A stretch of 64,000 nucleotides of DNA from Hymenobacter nivis. Its GTDB lineage: Bacteria; Bacteroidota; Bacteroidia; Cytophagales; Hymenobacteraceae. A program made the translations under genes and the position numbers. The notes beneath the pieces are model-generated. The model had not been told where the DNA came from, did no database searches, and saw nothing but the letters and a program-made list of their open reading frames with translations. The stretch lies in NCBI RefSeq assembly GCF_006439025.1, contig NZ_RCYZ01000002.1:620753-684752 (forward strand), written 5' to 3'. Shown in pieces: positions 24,434 to 32,389 of this stretch. Positions within the stretch are counted from its first letter, which is position 1; every line of letters begins with the position of its first letter.

Positions 24434-25222
24434 TCAGGGCCGCAAGGGCCGTAGCCAGAAATCCTGGCGGGGCTGTTTTTTGCGGAAAAACACCAGGCCG
24501 ATGTGGAATAGATCGACGGTAACCGTGACGGATGGGTGGGCCCGGATGGCGTTCCAGGCCTCCTCCATTTCTTCCGACCAGTGAATGTCATCGAACACAA
24601 ACACGCTGTCTTCGTGGGCGTGGGCCAAGCACTGCTCGAAGTAGCGCAGCGTTGGCTCGCGGCGGTGGTTGCCGTCGAAAAATACAAAATCGACCGGGGC
24701 CCCCAGGTCCCCCAGCGCGGGCTCCAAGGTGGCGTCGAGGTTGCCCTCCACCAGCGCCACGTTGGCCAATTGTAGGGCGGTGAAGGTTTCACGGGCCACG
24801 GCGGCCACCCGCGGGCAGCCCTCAAACGTGACCACGCGGTGGCGCGAATCAGCGGCGGCCAGGTAGGCCGTGGTGAGGCCCAGCGAGGTGCCCAGGTCGA
24901 GCACGGTGGTGGGCCGAAAGTGGTTCACGAGCCGAAACAGCAGCTGCGCCAGGTGCGGTGGCTTAGCGGCGGTGCGGGCAATGGCGGCCACCCGGCGCAC
25001 CTGCCCAGTCCCGCTGTGCGAGCCCGCCCCAAAGTCGGTGACGGTGAGGCTGTCCGGGCTATTCAGCAGGGCCTGCCGCCGCGCCTCAATGGGGGCATAG
25101 GCTGCAAACGGGCCGTCGTGGCAGATAACCGTGGTGTAGAGGCCGTACACGAACGGCGAGTGCAGCCCGTGGGCGGTACCGGCCCGCAGCCGGTACTTGA
25201 GGTAAGCTAAAAATTGGTGCAA
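24434..25222 (-). CDS. Class I SAM-dependent methyltransferase (O-methyltransferase-like)
   Basis: 262 residues. SAM-binding motif VLDLGTSLGLTTAYLA (about 112-127) and the post-I acidic strand VVTFEGCP, followed by DFVFFDGNHRREPT and VFVFDDIHWSEEMEEAW, a pattern of Bacteroidota methyltransferases in the Methyltransf_24 group. The N-terminal YRLRAGTAHGLHSPFVY is a conserved lead segment of this subfamily. Substrate unknown. It lies 86 bases downstream of apaG on the same strand, with a heptad palindrome in the gap. Confidence 0.87.
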   Translation of the reverse strand: MHQFLAYLKYRLRAGTAHGLHSPFVYGLYTTVICHDGPFAAYAPIEARRQALLNSPDSLTVTDFGAGSHSGTGQVRRVAAIARTAAKPPHLAQLLFRLVNHFRPTTVLDLGTSLGLTTAYLAAADSRHRVVTFEGCPRVAAVARETFTALQLANVALVEGNLDATLEPALGDLGAPVDFVFFDGNHRREPTLRYFEQCLAHAHEDSVFVFDDIHWSEEMEEAWNAIRAHPSVTVTVDLFHIGLVFFRKKQPRQDFWLRPLRP

Positions 25223-25226
25223 TTAG

Positions 25227-25310
25227 TTGGCATTTGCTCGCTGCCGGTTGCTAGTCAGACTTTTACTAATAAACTAGCGCCTGACAACGAGCAACTGACA
25301 ACCAAAAGTT
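25227..25310. repeat. Second heptad-periodic imperfect palindrome
   Basis: On the minus strand the sequence reads in 7-base units (GGTTGTC AGTTGCT CGTTGTC AGGCGCT AGTTTAT TAGTAAA), then the inverted form (CTAGCAA CCGGCAG CGAGCAA ATGCCAA). The arms share TTGCTCG and GCTAGT in matching positions with several mismatches between. It fills the gap between the apaG stop and the methyltransferase start. The organisation matches the element at 5618-5725 although the bases differ. Confidence 0.65.
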
Positions 25311-25695
25311 AGTTCAGGCGGAAGGGTACCATGAGGGTGAACTCGGGGATTTCAACGCTGAATTCCTGGCCGTTGGCCACGCGCTCCATCAGGTAGGTGC
25401 CGCGCATCTTGCCCACGCCCGATTTAAGGTTGCAGCCGCTCATGTAGTGGTGCGACTGGCCGGGCTCGAGCACCGGCTGGCGGCCCACCACGCCCTCGCC
25501 CTCCACCTCGCGCACGGGGCTGTTGGCGTCGTGGATGTGCCAGTGGCGGCGTAGCAGCTTCACCGTCAGCTCGCTGTTGTTGCGGATGGTGATTTTATAG
25601 GCGAATACGAAGTGCTCCTGGGTGGGGCTGGAATAATCGGGCAGGTAATTCGTTGTAACCGAAACGGTGACGCCCTGCGTAGTGGTGGTAGGCAT
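25309..25695 (-). CDS. apaG: ApaG-domain protein
   Basis: 128 residues, the usual size of ApaG, an immunoglobulin-fold protein linked to Co2+/Mg2+ resistance and Ap4A metabolism. Signatures: YAYKITIRNNSE-like (FAYKITIRNNSELTVKLLRRHWHI), GEGVVGRQPVLEPGQSHHY and MRGTYLM. I choose ATG 25695 (MPTTTTQGVTVSV), the conserved start; an in-frame ATG five codons upstream is less likely. It is divergent from ung with 109 bases between starts. Confidence 0.93.
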   Translation of the reverse strand: MPTTTTQGVTVSVTTNYLPDYSSPTQEHFVFAYKITIRNNSELTVKLLRRHWHIHDANSPVREVEGEGVVGRQPVLEPGQSHHYMSGCNLKSGVGKMRGTYLMERVANGQEFSVEIPEFTLMVPFRLN

Positions 25696-25804
25696 AAATA
25701 AATCGGTCAATAAAGCTGAAAATTTAACAGCGGCCCGCGCCGATTGGTTTTACGCCAAAGATGCTTTCCAAGGTCGGAAACATTTCGCAATTTCTCCCTT
25801 TCCC

Positions 25805-26467
25805 ATGGTAAAAATAGCCGCGAGCTGGCAGCCCGTGCTGGCCGATGAGTTTGCCAAGCCTTACTTCCAGCACCTCATCGCCTTCGTGAAAGGCGAGTAC
25901 GCCACGGCCACGGTGTACCCGCCGGGGCCCCAGATTTTCCACGCCTTCGACGCTTGCCCGTTCGAGCAGGTGAAGGTCGTCATCCTGGGCCAGGACCCGT
26001 ACCACGGGCGCGGGCAGGCGCACGGCCTCTCGTTTTCGGTGGCCGAGGGGCAGCGCACGCCGCCGTCGCTGCACAACATTTTTAAGGAGCTGCAGAGCGA
26101 CCTGCCCGCCACGCCGCCGGCCGCCAACGGTAACCTCGACCGCTGGGCCCAGCAGGGTGTGCTGCTGCTCAACGCCACCCTCACGGTGCGCGCCGCCGAG
26201 CCGGGCTCGCACCAGAAAAAGGGCTGGGAAGATTTCACCGACGCCGTTATCCGCAAGGTATCGGAAGGCCGCGAGCACGTGGTGTTCATCCTCTGGGGGG
26301 CCTACGCGGGCAAGAAGGCCGAGCTGATTGACGCCCGCAAACACTTGATTTTAAAGTCGGTGCACCCATCACCCTTCGCCGCCGACAAGGGTTTCTTCGG
26401 CAGCAAGCCCTTCAGCAAAGCCAACGCCTGGCTCGAAAACAAAGGCCTGGCGCCCATTAACTGGTAG
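25805..26467 (+). CDS. ung: Uracil-DNA glycosylase (family 1)
   Basis: Removes uracil from DNA in base excision repair. 220 residues. The water-activating loop GQDPYHG puts the catalytic Asp at 64 and His at 67; LLNATLTV is the uracil-binding segment and HPSPFA the minor-groove loop with the catalytic His. ATG 25805 (MVKIAASWQPVL) fits the family; the open frame upstream overlaps the apaG promoter region. A bidirectional terminator follows. Confidence 0.96.
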   Translation: MVKIAASWQPVLADEFAKPYFQHLIAFVKGEYATATVYPPGPQIFHAFDACPFEQVKVVILGQDPYHGRGQAHGLSFSVAEGQRTPPSLHNIFKELQSDLPATPPAANGNLDRWAQQGVLLLNATLTVRAAEPGSHQKKGWEDFTDAVIRKVSEGREHVVFILWGAYAGKKAELIDARKHLILKSVHPSPFAADKGFFGSKPFSKANAWLENKGLAPINW

Positions 26468-26484
26468 CTCGACGGCTAACAGTT

Positions 26485-26530
26485 CAGCAACAAAAAAGCC
26501 GCTCCAATTGGGGCGGCTTTTTTGTTGCTG
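26485..26530. terminator. Bidirectional terminator between ung and lepB
   Basis: Arms 26485-26505 and 26510-26530 (21 bases, one G-T wobble) around AATT, with A- and T-runs on the outside so that it works for both convergent genes. Confidence 0.88.
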
Positions 26531-26543
26531 GGGCCCCGGGGCC

Positions 26544-27728
26544 CTAGTTGATGGTGTGGAACAGGCGGCTCCAGCGGACTTTGTGGAGGAAATCGGCGTA
26601 GGGGTCCACGGAGAGCCAGATGAGGACGGCCTTGCCCACGACGTGGTCTTCGGGCACGAAGCCCCAGAAGCGCGAATCGAGCGAGTCATGGCGGTTGTCG
26701 CCCATCATGAAGTAGTAGTTCTGCTTGAACGTGTAGGTTTTCAGCGGCTTGCCGTTTTGCAAAATCACGCCGCCCTGCATCGTGATGCCCTCGTTGTGCT
26801 CGTAGCGGAGGATAATTTTGTAGTAGAGCGGCACGTTTTCGGCCGTCAGCTCCACGGTTTCGCCCTTTTTGGGCAGCGAAATGGGGCCGTAGTTGTCCTT
26901 GTTCCAGTGGTGCAGGCCGGGGGCCCCGGGGAAGTTGAGGGTCGTCGGGTAGTCGGGGTTGTCGGGGAATACGGCTTGGTTGATTTCGGGCTGGCCGGCC
27001 GGGATAGTTTCGGCGATGACCTCCTTCACGTAGGGCTGCTTTTTGAAGTAGGCGGCCACCGCGGGCGTGCAGTCCACCTCGTAGCCCAGGCCGTAGCCGG
27101 GCACTTCGCTCAGCACGGGGTCGCCGTTGGGCTGCTGGTAATCCACCACGCGCTGGGCGCGGAAGGCGGCCGTCACCTCGTCGTTGGCCTCGGGGATGCG
27201 AATGAAATACTTGCTCTGCAGACCGGCGGGGTTGGGGGCCGCCTGGCCGTTGATGTAGAGCTGGTGGTCCTTGATTTCAAGCTTGTCGCCGGCAATGGCC
27301 ACGCAGCGCTTGATGTAGTTGGTGCGCAGGTCGGCAGGGTACTCCAGCTCAAACGGGACGTGGAACACCACCACGTCGTTGCGCTTGATTTCCGAAAAGC
27401 CCGGGAAGCGGAACGTGGGCAGCTGGATGAGGTCGGAGTAGCTCTTGAGGTGGAAAATGGGGTCCGTCTGGTGCGTGAGCGGGATTTGCAGCGGCGTTTG
27501 GGGCGTGATGGTGCCGTAGTGCAACTTGCTCACAAACAGGTAGTCGCCCACCAGCAGCGTGTCCTCCATGCTGGGCGTGGGGATGGTGTAGGCCTCGAAA
27601 GTGGCCCAGCGGATGAGGGTGGCCGCCACGATGGCAAACACCAGCGAATCGGTCCATTCGCGGGTTTTGCTCTTGGGGCGGGGGGGCGCGGCGTTGGCGC
27701 CGTAGCGCTTGATTTTGAAGAGGGCCAT
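26544..27728 (-). CDS. lepB: Signal peptidase I
   Basis: Cleaves Sec and Tat signal peptides at the periplasmic face of the inner membrane. 394 residues, large as usual for Bacteroidota. Membrane segment at about 28-46; catalytic Ser53 in IPTPSMEDTL; catalytic Lys140 in YIKRCVAIAGD; C-terminal GDNRHDSLDSRFWGFVPEDHVVGKA box. A long insertion (about 150-340) separates the boxes. ATG 27728 (MALFKIKRYG) is chosen; the longer open frame runs through the dapB 3' end. Confidence 0.95.
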   Translation of the reverse strand: MALFKIKRYGANAAPPRPKSKTREWTDSLVFAIVAATLIRWATFEAYTIPTPSMEDTLLVGDYLFVSKLHYGTITPQTPLQIPLTHQTDPIFHLKSYSDLIQLPTFRFPGFSEIKRNDVVVFHVPFELEYPADLRTNYIKRCVAIAGDKLEIKDHQLYINGQAAPNPAGLQSKYFIRIPEANDEVTAAFRAQRVVDYQQPNGDPVLSEVPGYGLGYEVDCTPAVAAYFKKQPYVKEVIAETIPAGQPEINQAVFPDNPDYPTTLNFPGAPGLHHWNKDNYGPISLPKKGETVELTAENVPLYYKIILRYEHNEGITMQGGVILQNGKPLKTYTFKQNYYFMMGDNRHDSLDSRFWGFVPEDHVVGKAVLIWLSVDPYADFLHKVRWSRLFHTIN

Positions 27729-27838
27729 AGGGCAAGGCGCGGGCCGCGGCCGGCGCTCGGGGGCAGAATGTAAATAAAATAAGTAAGGAAAGCAGCCGCA
27801 AGCTAACGACGCCCGCGCCAGCTTTTGCGCCCGGGGCC

Positions 27839-28561
27839 CTACAGGCCCAGCAGCTCCTTCATGCCGAACACGCCCGGGCGGCCCGGCAGCCACTCGGCGG
27901 CCAGCAGGGCCCCCTGGGCAAAACCGGCCCGCGAGTGCGCCTCGTGCGAGAGCACCAGCGTGTCCACGTCGGAGGTGTACGTCACCACGTGCGTGCCCAC
28001 CACGTCGGCGGTGCGCTCGCTGACGATGGCCAGCTCGGCGGGGCCCTGGGCGGGGGCGTTGCGCCAGCTGGTTTTGGCCGGGAAGTGGGCCAGGATGCCC
28101 TCGGCGGCCGTGACGGCGGTGCCGCTGGGCGCGTCGAGCTTCTGGGTGTGGTGGATTTCGCGCACCGCCACGTCGTAGCCCCCGAACTGGTGCATTTTGG
28201 CGGCGATGTACTCGTTGAAGTGGAAGAACAGGTTCACGCCCACGCTGTAGTTGGAGGCGTAGAACAGGCTGCCGCCTACCTCGTTGGCCAGGGCCCCGGC
28301 CTCGTCCCAGCGCTCGAGCCAGCCCGTGGAGCCGCAGACCACCGGAATGCCCTGGCGCAGGCAGGCCGCCACGTTGGCAAAGGCCGCGTCGGGCCGGGTG
28401 AACTCGATGGCCACGTCGGCGGTGGCGGGGGTGAAGTCGGCGATGGCCGGGCCGGTGGCCTGGCTGGGGTCCACGATGCCCGCAATGCGGTGGCCGCGGC
28501 CGGTGGCCAGGGCTTCGAGCGTGCGGCCCATTTTGCCGTAGCCGATGAGGAGGATGTTCAT
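27839..28561 (-). CDS. dapB: 4-hydroxy-tetrahydrodipicolinate reductase
   Basis: NAD(P)H-dependent step of lysine and diaminopimelate synthesis, needed for peptidoglycan. 240 residues, typical of the short Bacteroidota form. Rossmann loop GYGKMG at 7-12; CGSTGW; catalytic HHTQKLDAPSGTA. It ends 110 bases before the lepB start and follows DUF5683 by nine bases in the conserved parB-DUF5683-dapB-lepB order. Confidence 0.95.
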   Translation of the reverse strand: MNILLIGYGKMGRTLEALATGRGHRIAGIVDPSQATGPAIADFTPATADVAIEFTRPDAAFANVAACLRQGIPVVCGSTGWLERWDEAGALANEVGGSLFYASNYSVGVNLFFHFNEYIAAKMHQFGGYDVAVREIHHTQKLDAPSGTAVTAAEGILAHFPAKTSWRNAPAQGPAELAIVSERTADVVGTHVVTYTSDVDTLVLSHEAHSRAGFAQGALLAAEWLPGRPGVFGMKELLGL

Positions 28562-28570
28562 GCGAAAAAA

Positions 28571-29302
28571 TTACTTAAAGTGCAGGGCCACGGCCACGCC
28601 CGGCACCATTGGCACGCCGGGGCCCCCGGGGGCCCACAGCAGGGTGGGCTGCCAGTGCAGGCTGAGGTCGTCGCCCACGTCGAAGGTTTTCAGGTGCGCG
28701 TCCACGATGGCGTCGAGCACCGTCAGGCCGTACACAATGCCGGTGTAGAAGATGAAGCCGTCGCGGTAGTGGCGATAGAAAACGATGCCGTTCTGGATGG
28801 CTTCGGGGCTGGCTTCCTTGCCGGCCCGGGGCCCCAGGGCGGCGTTGGGAAACGGCTTGGCGCGAACCGCCGAGTCGGTTTGTAGCAAGTTGCTGGCGTT
28901 GCTGTACTCCGTCAACGCCCGCTGCTCAAAAATCAGGATGCCGGCCACCGTGCCCAGGGCCCCGTACACGAGCGGCAGCTTCCACCAGCGGCGGTTATAA
29001 ATCTGGCCCAGGCCGGGCACCAGGGCCATGTAGCCGGCCTTGGCGGGGGGCGTCACGCGCATGCCGAAGAAAACCTCGGTGCGGCGCGCCGAATCCTCGG
29101 CGGCTTTTTTGCGCTTGTCGGCCAGCGTGGGCTTGCGGATGCGGGCCGTGTCGGGGCGCACCACGGGCGGCGCGGCGGGGTTCACCACGTTGGGGTTGGT
29201 GGGGTCGAGCACCTGGGCCCGGGCGGCCCGGGGGCCCCAGGCGGCGCCCAGCACCAGCAGCAACAGCGCCGCAAATCGCAGCAAAGACATCTTCATACCC
29301 AA
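28571..29302 (-). CDS. DUF5683 protein
   Basis: 243 residues. Signal peptide (about 1-29, ending AARA-Q), a Pro-rich and Lys-rich linker, then the DUF5683 region with the signature AGYMALVPGLGQIYNRRWWKLPLVYG and two or three hydrophobic helices (about 105-125, 185-205). The function is unknown; the gene is a constant neighbour of parB and dapB in Bacteroidota, which supports both the call and the idea of a housekeeping envelope role. Confidence 0.9.
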   Translation of the reverse strand: MGMKMSLLRFAALLLLVLGAAWGPRAARAQVLDPTNPNVVNPAAPPVVRPDTARIRKPTLADKRKKAAEDSARRTEVFFGMRVTPPAKAGYMALVPGLGQIYNRRWWKLPLVYGALGTVAGILIFEQRALTEYSNASNLLQTDSAVRAKPFPNAALGPRAGKEASPEAIQNGIVFYRHYRDGFIFYTGIVYGLTVLDAIVDAHLKTFDVGDDLSLHWQPTLLWAPGGPGVPMVPGVAVALHFK

Positions 29303-29329
29303 CGGACTAATAAGTGAAAGAATCCTTCA

Positions 29330-30298
29330 CTAAGCCGGGTGCAGAATGTGCAGAATGCGTTGCATGTCCTCCACCGAATCGAAGGCGATTTTGATTTCGC
29401 CGCTGCCCTTGGGGCCCGGGCGCACCTGCACCCGCGAGCCGAAGCGGTCGGTGAGGTGGCGCTCGGTGCGGCGCAGCTCGGCCACGGGCACCACCGGCTC
29501 GGCCGCCGGGCGGGCGGCGCTGCCGGGGCCCTCGGCGGGGGTGCGGCCGAAGCCGTTGCGCACCAGCTCCTCCACGCGGCGCACCGACAGCTCCTCGGCC
29601 ACGATGCGGCGGTAGAGGGCCACCTGCTGCTTGGGGTCTTCGATGCTGACCAGGGCCCGGGCGTGGCCCATCGTGATTTCGGCGTCGCGCAGGCCCACCT
29701 GAATGTCGGGCGGCAGCTTGAGCAGGCGCAGGTAGTTGGTCACGGTCGAGCGGTTTTTGCCCACCCGCTCGCCCAGCTCTTCCTGGCGCAGGGCGCACTC
29801 GCTGAGCAGGCGCTGGTAGCTGAGGGCGATTTCGATGGCGTTGAGGTTTTCGCGCTGGATGTTCTCAATAAGCGCCATTTCCAGCATCTGCTGGTCGTCG
29901 GCCTTGCGGATGTAGGCCGGAATGGCGTCGAGCCCCGCCAGCTTGGATGCCTGCAAGCGCCGCTCGCCGCTGATGAGCTGGTAGGTGTTGGGCCCCAGCT
30001 GGCGCACCGTCACGGGCTGGATGATGCCCTGGATTTTGATGCTGTCGGCGAGTTCGGCCAGGGCTTCCTGGTCGAAGTGCGTGCGCGGCTGGTAGGGGTT
30101 GGCCTCGATTTGGTCCACCGGAATCAGGCCCACCGAGTTGGCCGGGTGGGGCACCACGATGCGCTCCCGGTCGCCTTTTTTCTCGTAGCTCCCTTCAATC
30201 AGGGCGTTGAGGCCCCGGCCCAGGCCGCCCATCTTGCGCTTGGGCTGCGGCTGGAGCGGGTTGGTGGGGGCTTTGTCGTCTTTCTGGTCTACGGTCAT
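29330..30298 (-). CDS. parB: Chromosome-partitioning protein ParB
   Basis: CTP-dependent clamp that loads at parS and spreads on DNA. 322 residues. N-terminal RKMGGLGRGLNALI peptide (contacts ParA), ParB/Srx nuclease-like domain with ANPYQPRTHF and the SGERRLQASKLAG CTP-binding motif, then the KorB-like HTH (YQRLLSECALRQEELGERVGKNRSTVTNYLRLL) and a C-terminal dimer domain. I choose ATG 30298 (MTVDQKDDK) because a CAAAATTA (-7 TAATTTTG) lies at 30338-30345, over the upstream ATG at 30340. Unusually, parA is not next to it but 7.8 kb away. Confidence 0.95.
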   Translation of the reverse strand: MTVDQKDDKAPTNPLQPQPKRKMGGLGRGLNALIEGSYEKKGDRERIVVPHPANSVGLIPVDQIEANPYQPRTHFDQEALAELADSIKIQGIIQPVTVRQLGPNTYQLISGERRLQASKLAGLDAIPAYIRKADDQQMLEMALIENIQRENLNAIEIALSYQRLLSECALRQEELGERVGKNRSTVTNYLRLLKLPPDIQVGLRDAEITMGHARALVSIEDPKQQVALYRRIVAEELSVRRVEELVRNGFGRTPAEGPGSAARPAAEPVVPVAELRRTERHLTDRFGSRVQVRPGPKGSGEIKIAFDSVEDMQRILHILHPA

Positions 30299-30337
30299 CG
30301 CGGCAGCTCCTGCGGAAAATGGCGGCAGAAGCAAGTT

Positions 30338-30345
30338 CAAAATTA
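30338..30345 (-). promoter_or_regulatory. -7 box of parB
   Basis: TAATTTTG on the minus strand, 40 bases before the chosen parB start. It gives parB its own promoter now that it is separated from parA. Confidence 0.5.
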
Positions 30346-30475
30346 CGGAAAGCTAAGGGAAGGTCAAGCCGGTGCCCGCCGTTCAAATTTGGGGGCCCTG
30401 CCTGCGGCCCCGGCGGGCCCGGTGCGGGCGGGCGGCGGGCGGGGCCCCGGGCGGCGGGCTTTACCTTGCGGCCCA

Positions 30476-32170
30476 ATGGCTGAATCTTTTGTAACGGCGG
30501 CCTGCCGGGCCGGGCGCCGCTGGGGCTCCCTGGCCCTGCTTGGGGCCCTGCTCGGGCTGGGGGCGGCCCTGTACCGGGGCTACGGCCTCTCGTGGGACGA
30601 GTTTACCGACCACAACCTGGGCAACGTAACGGCCAGCTACGTGGCCCACCGCCTGGCCCCGGCCGCCTGGCTGGCCCGCCTGCCCACCGATGCGCGCCTG
30701 CCGTGGCTGCCCACGAGCGGCATCATCCACGGCCCGGTGGTGGAAACGCCCGCGGCCGTGCTGGGCCAGCTGCTGTACCCGCGGCAGCCGCGGGGCTACT
30801 ACGCGGTGCGGCACGGCTTTGTGTTTCTGGTGTTTGCGGCGGGCGTGGCGGCCTTGTACGGGCTGGGGCGGCTGCGCTTCGGCTGCCGCCGCTGGGCCCT
30901 GCTGGGGGCGGCCCTGCTGGTGCTCTCGCCCCGGTTTGCGGCCGAAGCCTTTTACAATGGCAAGGACGTGGGCTTCATGGCCTTGTTCACGGTGGCCGTG
31001 CTGGCGCTGGCCTGGCTGGCCCGGCGGCCGGGGGCAGGGCGGGCGCTGCTGGCCGCCGGGGCCACGGGGCTGGCCATCGGGGTGCGGCTGCCGGGCGTCA
31101 TTTTGCCTGCGTTTGGGTTGGCCTGGCTGGGGTGGCTGGCCTGGCGCGCCGGCCGGGGCCCCGGCCGGTGGCGGCTGCTGGGCGTGGCGGGGCTATACGC
31201 CGGGGCCACGGTGGCGGCGGTGGTGGCCTTTTGGCCCTACCTCTGGGAGCACCCGCTGCTCCGCTTCCGCTACGCGCTGGGCGTGATGAGCCACGTGCCC
31301 TGGCCCGGCACCACGTTGTACTGGGGCCGGCTGGTGCCCGCGCCGGCCCTGCCCTGGCACTACCTGCCCGTCTGGATCGTCATCACCACCCCGGTGCCCT
31401 ACGTGCTGGCGGCCGCGGTGGGCGCGTGCGTGGCCGGGCGCGAGCTGTGGCGCCACCGGCAGCGCTGGCGCTGGGCAGCCCAGCTCGACGCCCTGCTGCT
31501 GCTGTGGCTGCTGGCGCCGCTGGGGGCCATCATCGCCCTGCACTCGGTGGTGTTCGACGGGTGGCGGCACTTGTACTTCGTGTACCCGGCGCTGGTGCTG
31601 CTGGCGGTGCGGGGCGTGCGGGCGCTGGCCCGGCGCTGGGGCCCCGGCTGGTGGGGCCCCGGGCTGCGGGGCCCCGGCCGGTGGCGGCGCGGCCTCGCGG
31701 GCCTGGCGCTGGCGCTCGTAGTGCTGGAGCAGGGGCGCACGGTGTGGTTCATCGCGCAGGCCTACCCCAACCAGCAAACCTATTTCAGCTGCCTGCCCAA
31801 CGCCGCGGCCGAGCGCCTATTTGAGCGCGACTACTGGGGCCCCAGCTACCGCTACGGCCTGGAGTGGCTGCTGCGCCACGACCCAAGCCCGACCATCGCC
31901 GTGACCGGACCGCAACCGGCCATTATCTACGTCAACTGGCTGGTGCTGAAGCCGGCGCAGCGGCGGCGCATCCGGCTCGTGGACGGCCCCGGGGCCCGCT
32001 ACTACCTCACTGCCTACCGCTGGCACCCACAGCCTTACGCCGACAGCCTGGGCCCCGAGGTGCTGGCCTACCGGCCGGGCGGGGGCATCAAGGCGCTCTC
32101 CATCTTCCGGCGCGACTCGCTGCGCCGCCCGCTGCCGCCCGCCCCCATTGGGCGCGCCCCGTGGCCCTAG
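30476..32170 (+). CDS. Membrane glycosyltransferase of the GT39/ArnT type
   Basis: 564 residues with about ten hydrophobic segments. After the first helix comes the acidic YGLSWDEFTDHNLGN motif, where an Asp-Glu pair acts as catalytic base in GT39/ArnT/PMT enzymes that transfer sugars from a polyprenyl carrier; a second conserved block is AEAFYNGKDVGFMALF. The C-terminal 120 residues form a soluble domain (FERDYWGPSYRYGLEWLL). ATG 30476 follows directly after the ParB divergent promoter; the much longer open frame upstream is antisense to parB. It is the first gene of the block that splits parB from parA. Confidence 0.85.
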   Translation: MAESFVTAACRAGRRWGSLALLGALLGLGAALYRGYGLSWDEFTDHNLGNVTASYVAHRLAPAAWLARLPTDARLPWLPTSGIIHGPVVETPAAVLGQLLYPRQPRGYYAVRHGFVFLVFAAGVAALYGLGRLRFGCRRWALLGAALLVLSPRFAAEAFYNGKDVGFMALFTVAVLALAWLARRPGAGRALLAAGATGLAIGVRLPGVILPAFGLAWLGWLAWRAGRGPGRWRLLGVAGLYAGATVAAVVAFWPYLWEHPLLRFRYALGVMSHVPWPGTTLYWGRLVPAPALPWHYLPVWIVITTPVPYVLAAAVGACVAGRELWRHRQRWRWAAQLDALLLLWLLAPLGAIIALHSVVFDGWRHLYFVYPALVLLAVRGVRALARRWGPGWWGPGLRGPGRWRRGLAGLALALVVLEQGRTVWFIAQAYPNQQTYFSCLPNAAAERLFERDYWGPSYRYGLEWLLRHDPSPTIAVTGPQPAIIYVNWLVLKPAQRRRIRLVDGPGARYYLTAYRWHPQPYADSLGPEVLAYRPGGGIKALSIFRRDSLRRPLPPAPIGRAPWP

Positions 32171-32389
32171 GGCCACGCCCCAGGGGCCGGCTGGTTTGGC
32201 CCGGTGAACGGCACTATTCGGGCATTGGCTTGCACAAACGTGGCTGGCCGTGCGTAGCTTTACTGAAACCGACTGGCGGCGCTTTTTTATAGCAATAACT
32301 GTTCATCAGGCTCCGTTTCTTAAGGGCGACGAGGGGAACTGCTTCCGCGGAGCAGCTGCTTCTCTACCTACCCACTTACCTGCCTTCCT

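Noticed and set aside
27340..27380. GGGACGTGGAACACC as a possible parS site near the par genes
   Set aside because: It is not a 16-base inverted repeat like known parS (GTTTCACGTGAAAC core) and lies inside lepB; no convincing parS was seen by eye.
29311..29333. Short quasi-palindrome AGTGAA...TTCACT between DUF5683 and parB
   Set aside because: Arms are only six bases and there is no T-tract or repeated copy; it is not strong enough to call a site.
29339..30475. Upstream extension of the glycosyltransferase open frame
   Set aside because: It is antisense to parB; the real start is the ATG at 30476, where the membrane protein begins.
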